This document shows positions 53,808 to 63,144 of a stretch of DNA of 64,000 bases, piece by piece. The notes beneath the pieces were generated by a model. That model did no database searches, had not been told where the DNA came from, and saw only the letters and a list, made by a program, of their open reading frames with translations. This DNA is from Nocardia nova (GTDB lineage Bacteria > Actinomycetota > Actinomycetes > Mycobacteriales > Mycobacteriaceae). Within the stretch, counting starts at the first letter, position 1. Each line of letters starts with the position of its first letter. The stretch is from assembly GCF_002933465.1 (NCBI RefSeq), contig NZ_PSZE01000012.1, forward strand, positions 1 to 64,000, written 5' to 3'. The translations under genes were made by a program, and so were the position numbers.

Positions 53808-54701
53808 ACGGTTCCCGACGACGAGTCCGCCACGACGGTCGACGACGACCGGTGGCGAAGCGCGGGCGATCGCATCGAGACCCTGCTCGATGCCAGTTCC
53901 GCGGGGGGCGCGGCGGCCCGGGAGCGGGCCGAGGCGCTGGTCGGCGAGGTGGTCGATCTGTACGGCGCCGGGCTGCGGCGCATCCTGGCTCGCCTGGACG
54001 AGGCCGCGGTGCGACGGCTGGTGGCCGACGACCTGGTCGCGAGCCTGCTGCTGGTGCACGGGCTGCATCCGCACGATGTGCGGACCCGGGTCGCCACCGC
54101 GCTCGATAGTGTGCGGCCGTATCTGGGATCCCACGGCGGCGATGTGCGGCTGCTCGAGGTCACCGGCGACGGAGTGGTCCGGCTGGAGCTGACTGGGAGC
54201 TGCCGTAGTTGCCCCTCGTCGTCGGTGACACTGGAACTGGCCGTCGAGGACGCCGTGCGCGCGGCCGCGCCGGAGATCACCGCGATCGATGTGGTCACCG
54301 CCGAGGCGACCGCCGATGCGGCGGTGATCGCACCGGACACGCTGTTCTCGCACGTGCGGACCGGTGGAAACTGGGTCGGCGCACCGGAATTGGCGCAGCT
54401 GTCCATCAATGAGGTCGGCGGGTTCGCGCTGGCCGGACTGCCGGTGCTCGCCTGCCGGGTAGGCGACGAGATCTACGTCTACCGCGATCACTGCCCGGCC
54501 TGTGATCGGTCGCTGGCCGGTGCGGCGCTGCACCGTGGCGTCCACGGGGGTCCGGTGCTGCGCTGTCCCGGTTGCCGCGCCCATTTCGACGTGGTCCACG
54601 CCGGCGCGCGGCTGGACGGCGCCGGACATCTCGAACCGCTGCCGGTGCTGGTACGCGACGGCGAACTGTCGGTGGCGGTTCCGGTGGGGGTGGGCGGATG
54701 A
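53808..54701 (+). CDS. hhyE: HhyE-like NifU/Rieske-fold iron-sulfur protein
   Basis: 297 residues if started at ACG 53808, eight bases after a strong AGAAGGAGG; family-like sequence (RIETLLDASS, ERAEALVGEVVDLYGAGLRRIL) lies before the first ordinary start, GTG 53949. The middle is a NifU-C domain (LGSHGGDVRLLEVTGDGVVRL, then GSCRSCPSSS). The C-terminus has Rieske-like strands, but its ligand motifs are HCPACDRS and RCPGCRAHFD: four cysteines instead of Cys2His2. HucE/HhyE proteins in mycobacteria are essential for hydrogenase activity and proposed to relay electrons. The next gene overlaps as ATGA. Confidence 0.8.
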   Translation, partial: TVPDDESATTVDDDRWRSAGDRIETLLDASSAGGAAARERAEALVGEVVDLYGAGLRRILARLDEAAVRRLVADDLVASLLLVHGLHPHDVRTRVATALDSVRPYLGSHGGDVRLLEVTGDGVVRLELTGSCRSCPSSSVTLELAVEDAVRAAAPEITAIDVVTAEATADAAVIAPDTLFSHVRTGGNWVGAPELAQLSINEVGGFALAGLPVLACRVGDEIYVYRDHCPACDRSLAGAALHRGVHGGPVLRCPGCRAHFDVVHAGARLDGAGHLEPLPVLVRDGELSVAVPVGVGG

Positions 54702-55348
54702 ATCCGACCGTGCGGGCACTGCGCCGCCTCGCCACCGAACGCCGGCCGGCGCCGGCGGCGGGGGAGCGCTGCGAGATGTGCGCCGAACCGATCGCCGGAG
54801 AACATCAGCACGTCGTCGACACCGAGAGCCGGCGCATGTTGTGCGTGTGCCGGGGCTGCTATCTGCTGTTCACCGAGCGTGGCGCGGCCCTGCGCTACCG
54901 GGCGGTCCCGCGACGGTATGTCTCGTACCCGGATTTCCGGATGAGCCTGCCGGAATGGGACGGCCTCGAGATCCCTGTCGGCCTGGCCTTCTTCTTCCGC
55001 AGCTCGTCGGCCGGGCGCACCGTCGCGTTCTATCCGGGACCGGCTGGGGCCACCGAATCCGAACTGCCCCTGGACAATTGGAAGGCAGTGATGGAGCGGC
55101 ACCCGGAGTTCGGCGATCTCGCCGACGATGTCGAGGCCCTGCTGATCCAGATCCCCGACGGTGACGCCGCCGCACGCTGCCTGCTGCTGCCGATCGACGC
55201 CTGCTACGAGTTCGTGGGCCGGATCCGCCTGCTGTGGCGCGGTTTCGACGGCGGCGCGGACGTGCGCGACTACGTGACGGAGTTCTTCGCCACGATGACC
55301 GCGCGAGCGCGGCCCTTCGACGCGGGACATGCGGGGGAGCCGGTATGA
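54698..55348 (+). CDS. Hydrogenase-associated DUF5947-family protein
   Basis: 216 residues. An N-terminal zinc-finger-like pattern (RCEMCAEPI, later CVCRGC, residues about 20-55) is followed by a globular domain (YVSYPDFRMSLPEWDGLEIPVGLAFFF, CYEFVGRIRLLWRGFDGG). DUF5947 genes occur almost exclusively beside group 1h hydrogenases, but no function is established. It overlaps both neighbours as ATGA. It may bind the HhyE or HhyL precursor during assembly, which is inference. Confidence 0.8.
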   Translation: MNPTVRALRRLATERRPAPAAGERCEMCAEPIAGEHQHVVDTESRRMLCVCRGCYLLFTERGAALRYRAVPRRYVSYPDFRMSLPEWDGLEIPVGLAFFFRSSSAGRTVAFYPGPAGATESELPLDNWKAVMERHPEFGDLADDVEALLIQIPDGDAAARCLLLPIDACYEFVGRIRLLWRGFDGGADVRDYVTEFFATMTARARPFDAGHAGEPV

Positions 55349-55992
55349 GCCCCGCCTACGCCACCACGTTCGCGGTGCTCGGGATGAAGCCCGAGCCCTA
55401 CGCGGTCACTCCGATCCTGTCCGCACGGATCGGCATCGCCTCGGTCGGTGACGAACCCGTTCACGCCATCGCGCTGCGCGCCCAGGTGCGCATCGAACCG
55501 AATCGCCGGACCTATACCGATGCCGAGAGCGCGGGACTGCTGGACCTGTTCGGTCCGCGCGAACGCTGGGACCACACCCAGCGCTCGTTCCTGTGGATGC
55601 ACTGCGCCACAACGGTTCCCGGGTTCACCGGCGGCGCCGAGGTGGATCTGCCGATGCCCTGCACCTACGACTTCGAGGTCGCCGGATCGAAATATCTGCA
55701 CTCGTTGCGCGAGGGCAGCGTGCCGCTGCTGTTCCTGTTCAGCGGCACGGTCTTCATCCGCGGCAGCCACGGATTCGCGGTGCAGCAGATCCCGTGGGAC
55801 CGCGAGGACCGCTACGAGCTGCCGGTCTCGGTCTGGCGCGAGCTGATGGCGGCGCAGTTCCCGGCCACCGGCTGGCTGCGCCTGCACGAGGACACCCTGG
55901 CAGCATTGGCCGCCTACAAGGGCGAGCACGGGATGCTGGGATTCGACGAGACGGTCGGGCGGCTGCTCGCCGGTGCGCAGGAGTCGGCGTGA
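55345..55992 (+). CDS. Hydrogenase-associated DUF6084-family protein
   Basis: 215 residues, beta-rich, beginning MSPAYATTFAVLGMKPEPYA. Segments ALRAQVRIEPNRRTY, LFGPRERWDHTQRSFLW and PLLFLFSGTVFIRG are those of DUF6084, found in hyd gene clusters of actinomycetes. No cofactor motif or membrane helix is visible. Function unknown; translationally coupled with DUF5947 upstream (ATGA) and the 443-residue protein downstream (GTGA). Confidence 0.78.
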   Translation: MSPAYATTFAVLGMKPEPYAVTPILSARIGIASVGDEPVHAIALRAQVRIEPNRRTYTDAESAGLLDLFGPRERWDHTQRSFLWMHCATTVPGFTGGAEVDLPMPCTYDFEVAGSKYLHSLREGSVPLLFLFSGTVFIRGSHGFAVQQIPWDREDRYELPVSVWRELMAAQFPATGWLRLHEDTLAALAAYKGEHGMLGFDETVGRLLAGAQESA

Positions 55993-57320
55993 GTACCGCG
56001 GAATCGAGCCGAGCCCGGGCCCGCGCGGTTGCCGACGCGGTTCTCTACGAGGGCTACCTGCTGTACCCGTACCGCGCCGACGCACGAAAGAACCGCTGTC
56101 GGTGGCAATTCGGCGTGCTCGGACCGCCCCACGCGCACGCGGACGGACTGGGCGAGGATTGCGAGCTCACCGGGGAGATGGTGGTGGACCCCGGCGCCGA
56201 CCCGACCGTGCGGTTCACGATCCGATTCCTGCAGCTGCAACACCGCGGTGTGCGCGACGCGGCCGGTGCGGTGCTTGCGGACACCACGGTCGCGGGTCGG
56301 ACCTGGCCGGATTGGGACGAGGCGGTCGAACGGGAGGTCGCCGTGGGGCCGATCACCCCGGTCTCGACCACGGTGCCGTTCGACTTCCCGGGCGGCGCCG
56401 AGACCGAACCTCTCGACGACCAGGCGACGTTGCCGGGCGGTGCGATCGTGCGCACCCGGTGGCCGCTGCGCGGCGAATTCGCCCTGAATGTCGTTGCGGA
56501 GCACGGATATCTGCGCCTGCGCGCGACCGTGCGCAATACCGGCGAACCCGCCGCCGACAAGCGCGATGCTCTCGTCCGGTCGCTGGTCGGTGCGCATGTG
56601 ATCGCGGAGGTCGCCGATGCGCGGTTCGTCTCGCTGCTGGAACCGCCGCCGGAGGCCGAGGCCGTGGTCGCGCGCTGCACTCAGCGCCGCTGCTTCCCGG
56701 TGCTCGCCGGACCGCGCGGTGATCACAGCCTGATGCTGGTCTCGCCGATCATCCTCTACGACCATCCCGAAATCGCCGAGCAGAGCCAGGAATCGCTCTA
56801 CGACGCCACCGAGATCGATGAGATCCTGACGCTACGCGTCATGGCCATGACCGACGAGGAGAAGGCCGCCGCACGGGCCACCGATCCGCGCGCGGCCCGC
56901 ATCGTCGAGAGCTGTGACGCGATGACCGCCGAGCAGATGGCCCGCCTGCACGGTGTGCTGCGCGACCCGCACGACGGAGCGGACCGGCTGGTGCCGGAGA
57001 TCCCGCCCGGGACGGACTGGTGGGATCCCGCCGCCGACGGTGCGGTGCGGCCCGACTCGGATGCGGTGCCCATCGCCGGGACGCTGGTCCGCAAGGGTAG
57101 CCGGGTCCGGCTGCACCCGTCCCGGCGCGCCGACATCCACGACATGTTCTTCGACGGCAGGGACGCGCGGGTCACCTCGGTGCACGCCGACGTCGACGGG
57201 CGCACTCACGTCGGTGTGGTCATCGCCGACGATCCCGGAGCCGATCTGCACGAATGGTACGGGCGCTACCTGTATTTCGATCCCGACGAACTGGAGCCAC
57301 TGGACGGACCGGGCGAATAG
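55989..57320 (+). CDS. Hydrogenase-cluster protein of unknown function
   Basis: 443 residues from GTG 55989. N-terminal ADAVLYEGYLLYPYRADARKNRCRWQFG, central beta-rich segments (LRLRATVRNTGEP, FVSLLEPP, LVSPIILYDHPEIAEQSQESLYDATEIDEI) and a C-terminal SH3-like region (GTLVRKGSRVRLHPSRRADI, GRYLYFDPDELEPL). No known domain is assigned with confidence; the layout suggests a soluble assembly or structural factor. It is conserved in position between DUF6084 and a tiny membrane protein in the Hhy operon. Confidence 0.75.
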   Translation: MSTAESSRARARAVADAVLYEGYLLYPYRADARKNRCRWQFGVLGPPHAHADGLGEDCELTGEMVVDPGADPTVRFTIRFLQLQHRGVRDAAGAVLADTTVAGRTWPDWDEAVEREVAVGPITPVSTTVPFDFPGGAETEPLDDQATLPGGAIVRTRWPLRGEFALNVVAEHGYLRLRATVRNTGEPAADKRDALVRSLVGAHVIAEVADARFVSLLEPPPEAEAVVARCTQRRCFPVLAGPRGDHSLMLVSPIILYDHPEIAEQSQESLYDATEIDEILTLRVMAMTDEEKAAARATDPRAARIVESCDAMTAEQMARLHGVLRDPHDGADRLVPEIPPGTDWWDPAADGAVRPDSDAVPIAGTLVRKGSRVRLHPSRRADIHDMFFDGRDARVTSVHADVDGRTHVGVVIADDPGADLHEWYGRYLYFDPDELEPLDGPGE

Positions 57321-57346
57321 CGCGGTCGGAGGAAAGGACGGATCTC

Positions 57347-57466
57347 ATGCAAACGGTGGGAATGGTGGCGACGGGAGTCGTCGCGGCGGCGGTCGTCGTC
57401 CTGGCGCTGATCGGAATCCGCTCGATTCCGGATATGCGCCGCTACCTGCGAATGCGGCGCATGTGA
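57347..57466 (+). CDS. Tiny single-pass membrane protein of the Hhy operon (DUF6893-like)
   Basis: 39 residues: a hydrophobic helix (MVATGVVAAAVVVLALIGI) followed by a basic tail (RSIPDMRRYLRMRRM). GGAGGAAAGG lies upstream at good spacing, and the stop overlaps the next start (GTGA). One N-out helix with an arginine-rich cytosolic end could anchor the otherwise soluble 1h hydrogenase to the membrane or quinone pool. That role is inference. Confidence 0.72.
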   Translation: MQTVGMVATGVVAAAVVVLALIGIRSIPDMRRYLRMRRM

Positions 57467-57939
57467 ACAGCCGGGTGCTGGTCGCCGGAATCGGCAACAT
57501 CTTTCTCGGCGACGACGGATTCGGCCCCGAGGTGGTGCGGCGGATACCCCCGGACCGCGAGGGTGGCGTGCGGGTGGTCGACTATGGCATCCGCGGCATG
57601 CACCTGGCCTACGACCTGCTCGATTCCTGGGATGCGCTGGTCCTCGTCGACGCGGTCCCGAATCGGGGCGCGGCGGGTCGCATCGAGGTGATGCGCGCTG
57701 AACCGGACCAGCAGGTGCGGGTGGATCTGGACGCCCACGGGATGGACCCGGCGGCGGTCTTCGCGGGGGTCCGGGCGCTGGGTGGGGTCGTGCCACCCAC
57801 CGTGGTCGTCGGCTGTCAGGTGCTCTCGACCGAAGAGGGGATCGGGCTGTCCGAACCGGTGGCGGCCGCGGTGGACGAGGGCGCCGAGACCGTGGCGCGG
57901 GTGGTCGCGCAGTTGCGGATGTCGCGAACGGAGGTGTGA
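57463..57939 (+). CDS. hyaD: Hydrogenase maturation endopeptidase for Hhy
   Basis: 158 residues from GTG 57463. VAGIGNIFLGDDGFGPEVVRRI is the HyaD/HupD peptidase motif with the nickel-sensing acid in GDDGFG; a VDAVPNRG segment and a late CQVLSTEEGIGLSEPV follow. It should cleave HhyL after H576. Symbol used in the broad family sense. Confidence 0.88.
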   Translation: MNSRVLVAGIGNIFLGDDGFGPEVVRRIPPDREGGVRVVDYGIRGMHLAYDLLDSWDALVLVDAVPNRGAAGRIEVMRAEPDQQVRVDLDAHGMDPAAVFAGVRALGGVVPPTVVVGCQVLSTEEGIGLSEPVAAAVDEGAETVARVVAQLRMSRTEV

Positions 57940-57941
57940 TC

Positions 57942-58181
57942 GTGTGCCTCGGAATTCCGGGCCGGGTCGTGGAGATCGTCGACGGCTACGCGGGTCAGCT
58001 GGCTCTCGTCGACGTCTCCGGCGCCGAGCGCAAGGTGAATATCGGCCTGCTGGAAGACGATTCGGTAGGGCCGGGGGATTGGGTGATCATCCACATGGGC
58101 CTCGCGGTCGAGCGCACCGACGAGGCGGGTGCCCGCGAGGCGCTCGCCGGACTGCGACTGCTGAGCCGGGGCGAACCGTGA
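57942..58181 (+). CDS. hypC: Hydrogenase assembly chaperone HypC (first copy)
   Basis: 79 residues from GTG 57942, seven bases after GGAGG, giving MCLGIPGRVVEI with the essential C2; an in-frame GTG at 57936 would bury that cysteine. HypC carries the Fe(CN)2CO unit with HypD to the large subunit. The gene overlaps the start of hypF. A second hypC follows hypF, so each may serve one hydrogenase. Confidence 0.9.
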   Translation: MCLGIPGRVVEIVDGYAGQLALVDVSGAERKVNIGLLEDDSVGPGDWVIIHMGLAVERTDEAGAREALAGLRLLSRGEP

Positions 58182-58297
58182 GTACCGAGGCGGGCCGAGC
58201 GGTGAGTACCGAGGCGGGCCGAGCGGTGGGCACCGAGGCGGGCCGAGCGGTGGGCACCGAGGCGGGCCGAGCGGTGGGCACCGAGGCGGGCCGAACC
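58178..58297 (+). repeat. Five tandem 24-base repeats at the 5' end of hypF
   Basis: Five copies of a 24-base unit beginning GTG(A/G)(G)(T/C)ACCGAGGCGG. Each encodes eight residues of the pattern (M/V)-(S/G)-T-E-A-G-R-(A/T), and each starts with an in-frame GTG. Units 1-2 carry AGTACC and units 3-5 GGCACC. Copy number is likely to vary. Confidence 0.92.
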
Positions 58298-60571
58298 GTG
58301 CGCACCGGGCGCGCTCGGTGCCGGCTGGTGGTGCGCGGTGTGGTGCAGGGCGTGGGATTCCGGCCCTTCGTCTACAGCACCGCCGCCGAACTCGCGCTGA
58401 CCGGCAGCGTCGCCAACGACAGCGACGGGGTGATCGTCGACATCGAGGGAACACCCTGGGCGCTGGCCGAATTCACCGATCGGGTGCGCCACCACCCGCC
58501 ACCGCTGGCGGTGGTCGACTCCGTGGAGCGCACTGATCTGCCGGTGCGCGGCGGAACCGGATTCCGCATCGCCGGCACGACCCGCGGCAGCGGCCGCACC
58601 CTGGCCTCGCCCGATGTGGCGATCTGCGCCGACTGTGCGCGAGAGCTGGCCGATCCCGCCGACCGCCGCTACCGGCATCCGTTCATCACCTGTACCAATT
58701 GCGGGCCGCGATTCACCATCATCGCGAGTCTGCCCTACGACCGCGAGCGGACCTCGATGGCCGATTTCGCCATGTGCGAGCGCTGCGAGCGCGAGTACCA
58801 CGATCCCGGCGATCGCCGCTTCCACGCCCAGCCGATCGCCTGCCCGGACTGCGGGCCCACCCTGCGCTACCGCGGTCCGGGAACCGGCGACCCCGTGGCC
58901 GCCGCCCGAAAGATGCTGCGCGCGGGCGGAATCGTGGCGGTCAAAGGGATCGGCGGCTATCACCTCGCCTGCGCCGCCGACGACGAGGATGCGGTGGCGC
59001 GACTGCGCGCGCGTAAACGCCGCGGCGCCAAACCCTTCGCCGTCATGGTCGCCGATCTGGCCGCGGCCCGCACCGTCGCACACGTCGACGCGGCCGCCGC
59101 GGCGATGCTGAGCGGACCCCAGCGGCCGATCGTGCTGCTCCCGCGCCGCGGGCACGCGCTGACGGATGCGGTGGCGCCGGGCCTTCGCGACCTCGGGGTG
59201 ATGGCGGCCTACACCCCGCTGCACCTGCTGTTGTTCGGACTGCCCGGCGACTCGCCGGGTCCGCTCGCGCTGGTGATGACCTCGGCCAATCTCGGCGGCG
59301 AACCCCTCTGCTACACCGACGAGGACGCCGCGCGGCGGCTGCCGGAACTGGCCGACGCCGTGCTGGACCACGACCGCCGCATCCTCGTGCCCTGCGACGA
59401 CTCGGTGGTCCGGCTGGTCGACGGCATCGAACTGCCGATCCGCCGCTCCCGCGGCTACGCGCCGCTGCCGCTGGCGCTGCCGCAGGAGTCGGCGCCCGTC
59501 CTCGCGGTCGGCGCGGACGTGAAGAACACCTGCGCGGTCGCCGAGGGCCGGTACGCGTGGCTGAGCCAGCACATCGGCGATATGGACGATCTGGCCACGC
59601 TGCGCGCATTCGGCGCCGCCGAACACCATCTGGAGGAACTGACCGGAGTGCACCCGGCGCGGCTGGCGGTCGACGCCCATCCCGGCTACCGCTCCAGCGC
59701 CTGGGCGCGCCGGGCCGCGGCCGGACGGCCGGTACACACCGTGCAGCATCACCACGCCCATATCGCGGCGGTGATGGGGGAACACGGTCTGCCCGGCTCG
59801 TCGACCGTCCTCGGAATAGCTTTCGACGGAACGGGTTTCGGCCCCGACGGGGCGATCTGGGGCGGTGAGGTGCTGGCCGCCGGGTACAAGGGATTCCGCC
59901 GCCTGGCCCATCTGGCCTATGTCGCACTACCGGGTGGTGACGCCAGCGTGCACCGGCCCTACCGGATGGCGCTGGCCCATCTGCACGCCGCCGGCATCCC
60001 GTGGGAGGAATCCATCGCCTCGGTCGCCGCGTGCCCGCCCGCCGAGCGGCGGGTCCTCGCACATCAACTCGGCACCGGGCTGGGCTGTGTTCCCACCTCG
60101 AGTATGGGACGGCTGTTCGACGCGGTGGCGTCGCTGGCGGGCGTGCGCCATGTGGTCGATTACGAGGCCCAGGCCGCCATCGAACTGGAGGCCCGCTCAC
60201 GTGACGCGGATCCCGGATACGGCTATCGATTCGCGCTCGGCGCACCGGATCCCGATGGAGCCGTGCGAATCGATTCGGCTCCGGTGCTTGCCGCGGCGGT
60301 CGCCGACCTCGCGGGGGGAGCCGGTGCGGACCTCGTCGGCGCGCGCTTCCACGTCGCGGTCGCCGAACTCGTGGCCGCACTGGCGCGTCGGTTCGGCGAA
60401 CCGGGTGTGCCGGTGGCCCTCTCCGGCGGCGTGTTCCAGAACGCGCTGCTGCTCTCGCTCTCGCGAAAACAGCTGCGGGACGAGGGTTTTCAGGTCATTA
60501 CTCATCACAGAGTGCCACCCAACGACGGCGGCCTGGCATTCGGGCAGCTGCTCGCCGCCGGGGCTCGATGA
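58178..60571 (+). CDS. hypF: Carbamoyltransferase HypF with repetitive N-terminus
   Basis: 797 residues from GTG 58178; five in-frame GTG codons follow within the repeats, and GTG 58298 would give the usual HypF start (RCRLVVRGVVQGVGFRPFVY). Domains: acylphosphatase (about 47-130), two zinc fingers (CADCAREL with CTNC, and CERCEREY with CPDC, 149-227), YrdC-like carbamoyladenylate domain (240-440), Kae1-like transferase with VQHHHAHIAAV (from 445). It makes the cyanide ligands by passing carbamoyl to the HypE C-terminus. The repeat leader is not a known part of HypF. Confidence 0.92.
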   Translation: MSTEAGRAVSTEAGRAVGTEAGRAVGTEAGRAVGTEAGRTVRTGRARCRLVVRGVVQGVGFRPFVYSTAAELALTGSVANDSDGVIVDIEGTPWALAEFTDRVRHHPPPLAVVDSVERTDLPVRGGTGFRIAGTTRGSGRTLASPDVAICADCARELADPADRRYRHPFITCTNCGPRFTIIASLPYDRERTSMADFAMCERCEREYHDPGDRRFHAQPIACPDCGPTLRYRGPGTGDPVAAARKMLRAGGIVAVKGIGGYHLACAADDEDAVARLRARKRRGAKPFAVMVADLAAARTVAHVDAAAAAMLSGPQRPIVLLPRRGHALTDAVAPGLRDLGVMAAYTPLHLLLFGLPGDSPGPLALVMTSANLGGEPLCYTDEDAARRLPELADAVLDHDRRILVPCDDSVVRLVDGIELPIRRSRGYAPLPLALPQESAPVLAVGADVKNTCAVAEGRYAWLSQHIGDMDDLATLRAFGAAEHHLEELTGVHPARLAVDAHPGYRSSAWARRAAAGRPVHTVQHHHAHIAAVMGEHGLPGSSTVLGIAFDGTGFGPDGAIWGGEVLAAGYKGFRRLAHLAYVALPGGDASVHRPYRMALAHLHAAGIPWEESIASVAACPPAERRVLAHQLGTGLGCVPTSSMGRLFDAVASLAGVRHVVDYEAQAAIELEARSRDADPGYGYRFALGAPDPDGAVRIDSAPVLAAAVADLAGGAGADLVGARFHVAVAELVAALARRFGEPGVPVALSGGVFQNALLLSLSRKQLRDEGFQVITHHRVPPNDGGLAFGQLLAAGAR

Positions 60572-60591
60572 GCGAAAGGAAGGAACCGATC

Positions 60592-60923
60592 ATGTGCCTG
60601 GCAGTCCCGGGGAAGGTGCTCGACCTGTACGAGCGCGACGGCACGCTGATGTCGGTTGTCGACTTCGGCGGTGTCCACAAAGATGTGTGCCTGCAATACA
60701 TTCCGGATGCCACGGTCGGCGACTACGTCGTCGTGCACGTCGGATTCGCCATTCAGCGCCTCGACGAGGAGTCGGCGCTGGCCACCCTGGCCGAATTCGA
60801 GCACCTCGGTGTATTGAACGAGGAATTCGGCGACGGATTCGCCATCGCCGCCCGGCAGTCCGGCCTTCCCGATCCCACCTCCGGCGCACCGTCGGAGCCC
60901 GCTCGCGACGACGAGGTGAACCG

Positions 60924-60927
<4 letters not shown>
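60592..60927 (+). CDS. hypC: Hydrogenase assembly chaperone HypC (second copy)
   Basis: 111 residues from ATG 60592, which gives MCLAVPGKVLDLY and follows AAAGGAAGG; an in-frame start eight codons earlier would bury the essential cysteine. The core matches HypC, but there is an acidic tail of about 30 residues absent from the first copy. It overlaps hypD by four bases, indicating a HypC-HypD partnership. Confidence 0.9.
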
Positions 60928-62028
<1,101 letters not shown>

Positions 62029-62036
<8 letters not shown>

Positions 62037-63114
62037 CCACGCCGGAACCTCCACTCCGCCACCGGTATTCGACGCCGGCAGCTGGGTGTGCCCGCTGCCG
62101 CTGCGGGATTCGCCGGCGATCGTGATGGCGCACGGCGGCGGGGGTGCGATGTCGGGCGAGCTGATCGAGCATCTGTTCCTGCCCGCGTTCGGCGCCGCCG
62201 CGGACGCCGCACTCGGGGATGCGGCGGTGGTCGAGGTCGGGGCCGCCAGGCTGGCCTTCTCCACCGATTCGTTCGTGGTGAAACCGCTCGTCTTTCCCGG
62301 CGGCACGATCGGCGAGCTGGCGGTCAACGGCACCGTGAACGATCTGGCCATGGCGGGTGCGCAGCCCCTGGTGCTGTCGACGGCGTTCATCCTGGAAGAG
62401 GGCACCGAGCTGGCCGATATCGCGCGGGTCGCCGAAGCCATGGGCGCCGCCGCTGTCACGGCCGGGGTGAAGTTGGTGACCGGCGACACGAAAGTGGTCG
62501 ATTCCGGCCACGGGGACGGCATCTTCGTCAACACAGCGGGCATCGGGCTGGTGCCGGCGGGGGTCGACATCCGCCCCCAGCGCGCTCGGCCGGGCGACGT
62601 CGTGCTGATCAGCGGTGATATCGGCGTGCACGGGGTGGCGGTGATGAGTTGCCGCGAGGGCCTGGAATTCGGCACCACCGTGCGCAGCGACACCGCCGCG
62701 CTGAACGGTCTGGTAGCCGCGGTTCTCGAGACCGGCGCCGATGTGCACATGCTGCGCGATCCCACCCGCGGCGGGGTCGCGGCGACGCTGAACGAGATCG
62801 CGAGATCGGCGCATGTCGGTGTGCGGCTGGACGAACGCGCCCTGCCGATCCCGGACGCGGTCCGCGATGCCTGCGGATTGCTGGGACTGGATCCGCTGTA
62901 CGTGGCCAACGAAGGGAAGGCGGTCGCGTTCGTCGCCGCCGAGGACGCGGACCGCGCACTGGCGGCCATGCGGGCGCATCCGCTGGGCGCGCGGGCCTGT
63001 GCGATCGGCGTCTGCGTCGACGAACATCCCGGGATGGTGGTCGCGCGCACCGCCCTCGGCGGTACCCGGGTGGTGGATCTGCCCGCCGGCGAACAGCTTC
63101 CGCGGATCTGCTGA
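62029..63114 (+). CDS. hypE: Hydrogenase expression/formation protein HypE
   Basis: 361 residues ending PRIC: the C-terminal cysteine that is carbamoylated by HypF and dehydrated to thiocyanate. MAHGGGGAMSGELIEHLF and the ATP-binding STDSFVVKPLVFPGG and NGTVNDLAMAGA motifs are typical of the PurM-like fold. It donates the CN ligands to iron held by HypC-HypD. Confidence 0.94.
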
Positions 63115-63144
63115 GCGTCCGGTGGGGCGCAGGCGGGAGACACG

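Noticed and set aside
57995..59911. 638-codon antisense frame over hypC/hypF
   Set aside because: Shadow of hypF; its apparent repeat only reflects the hypF 24-base repeats.
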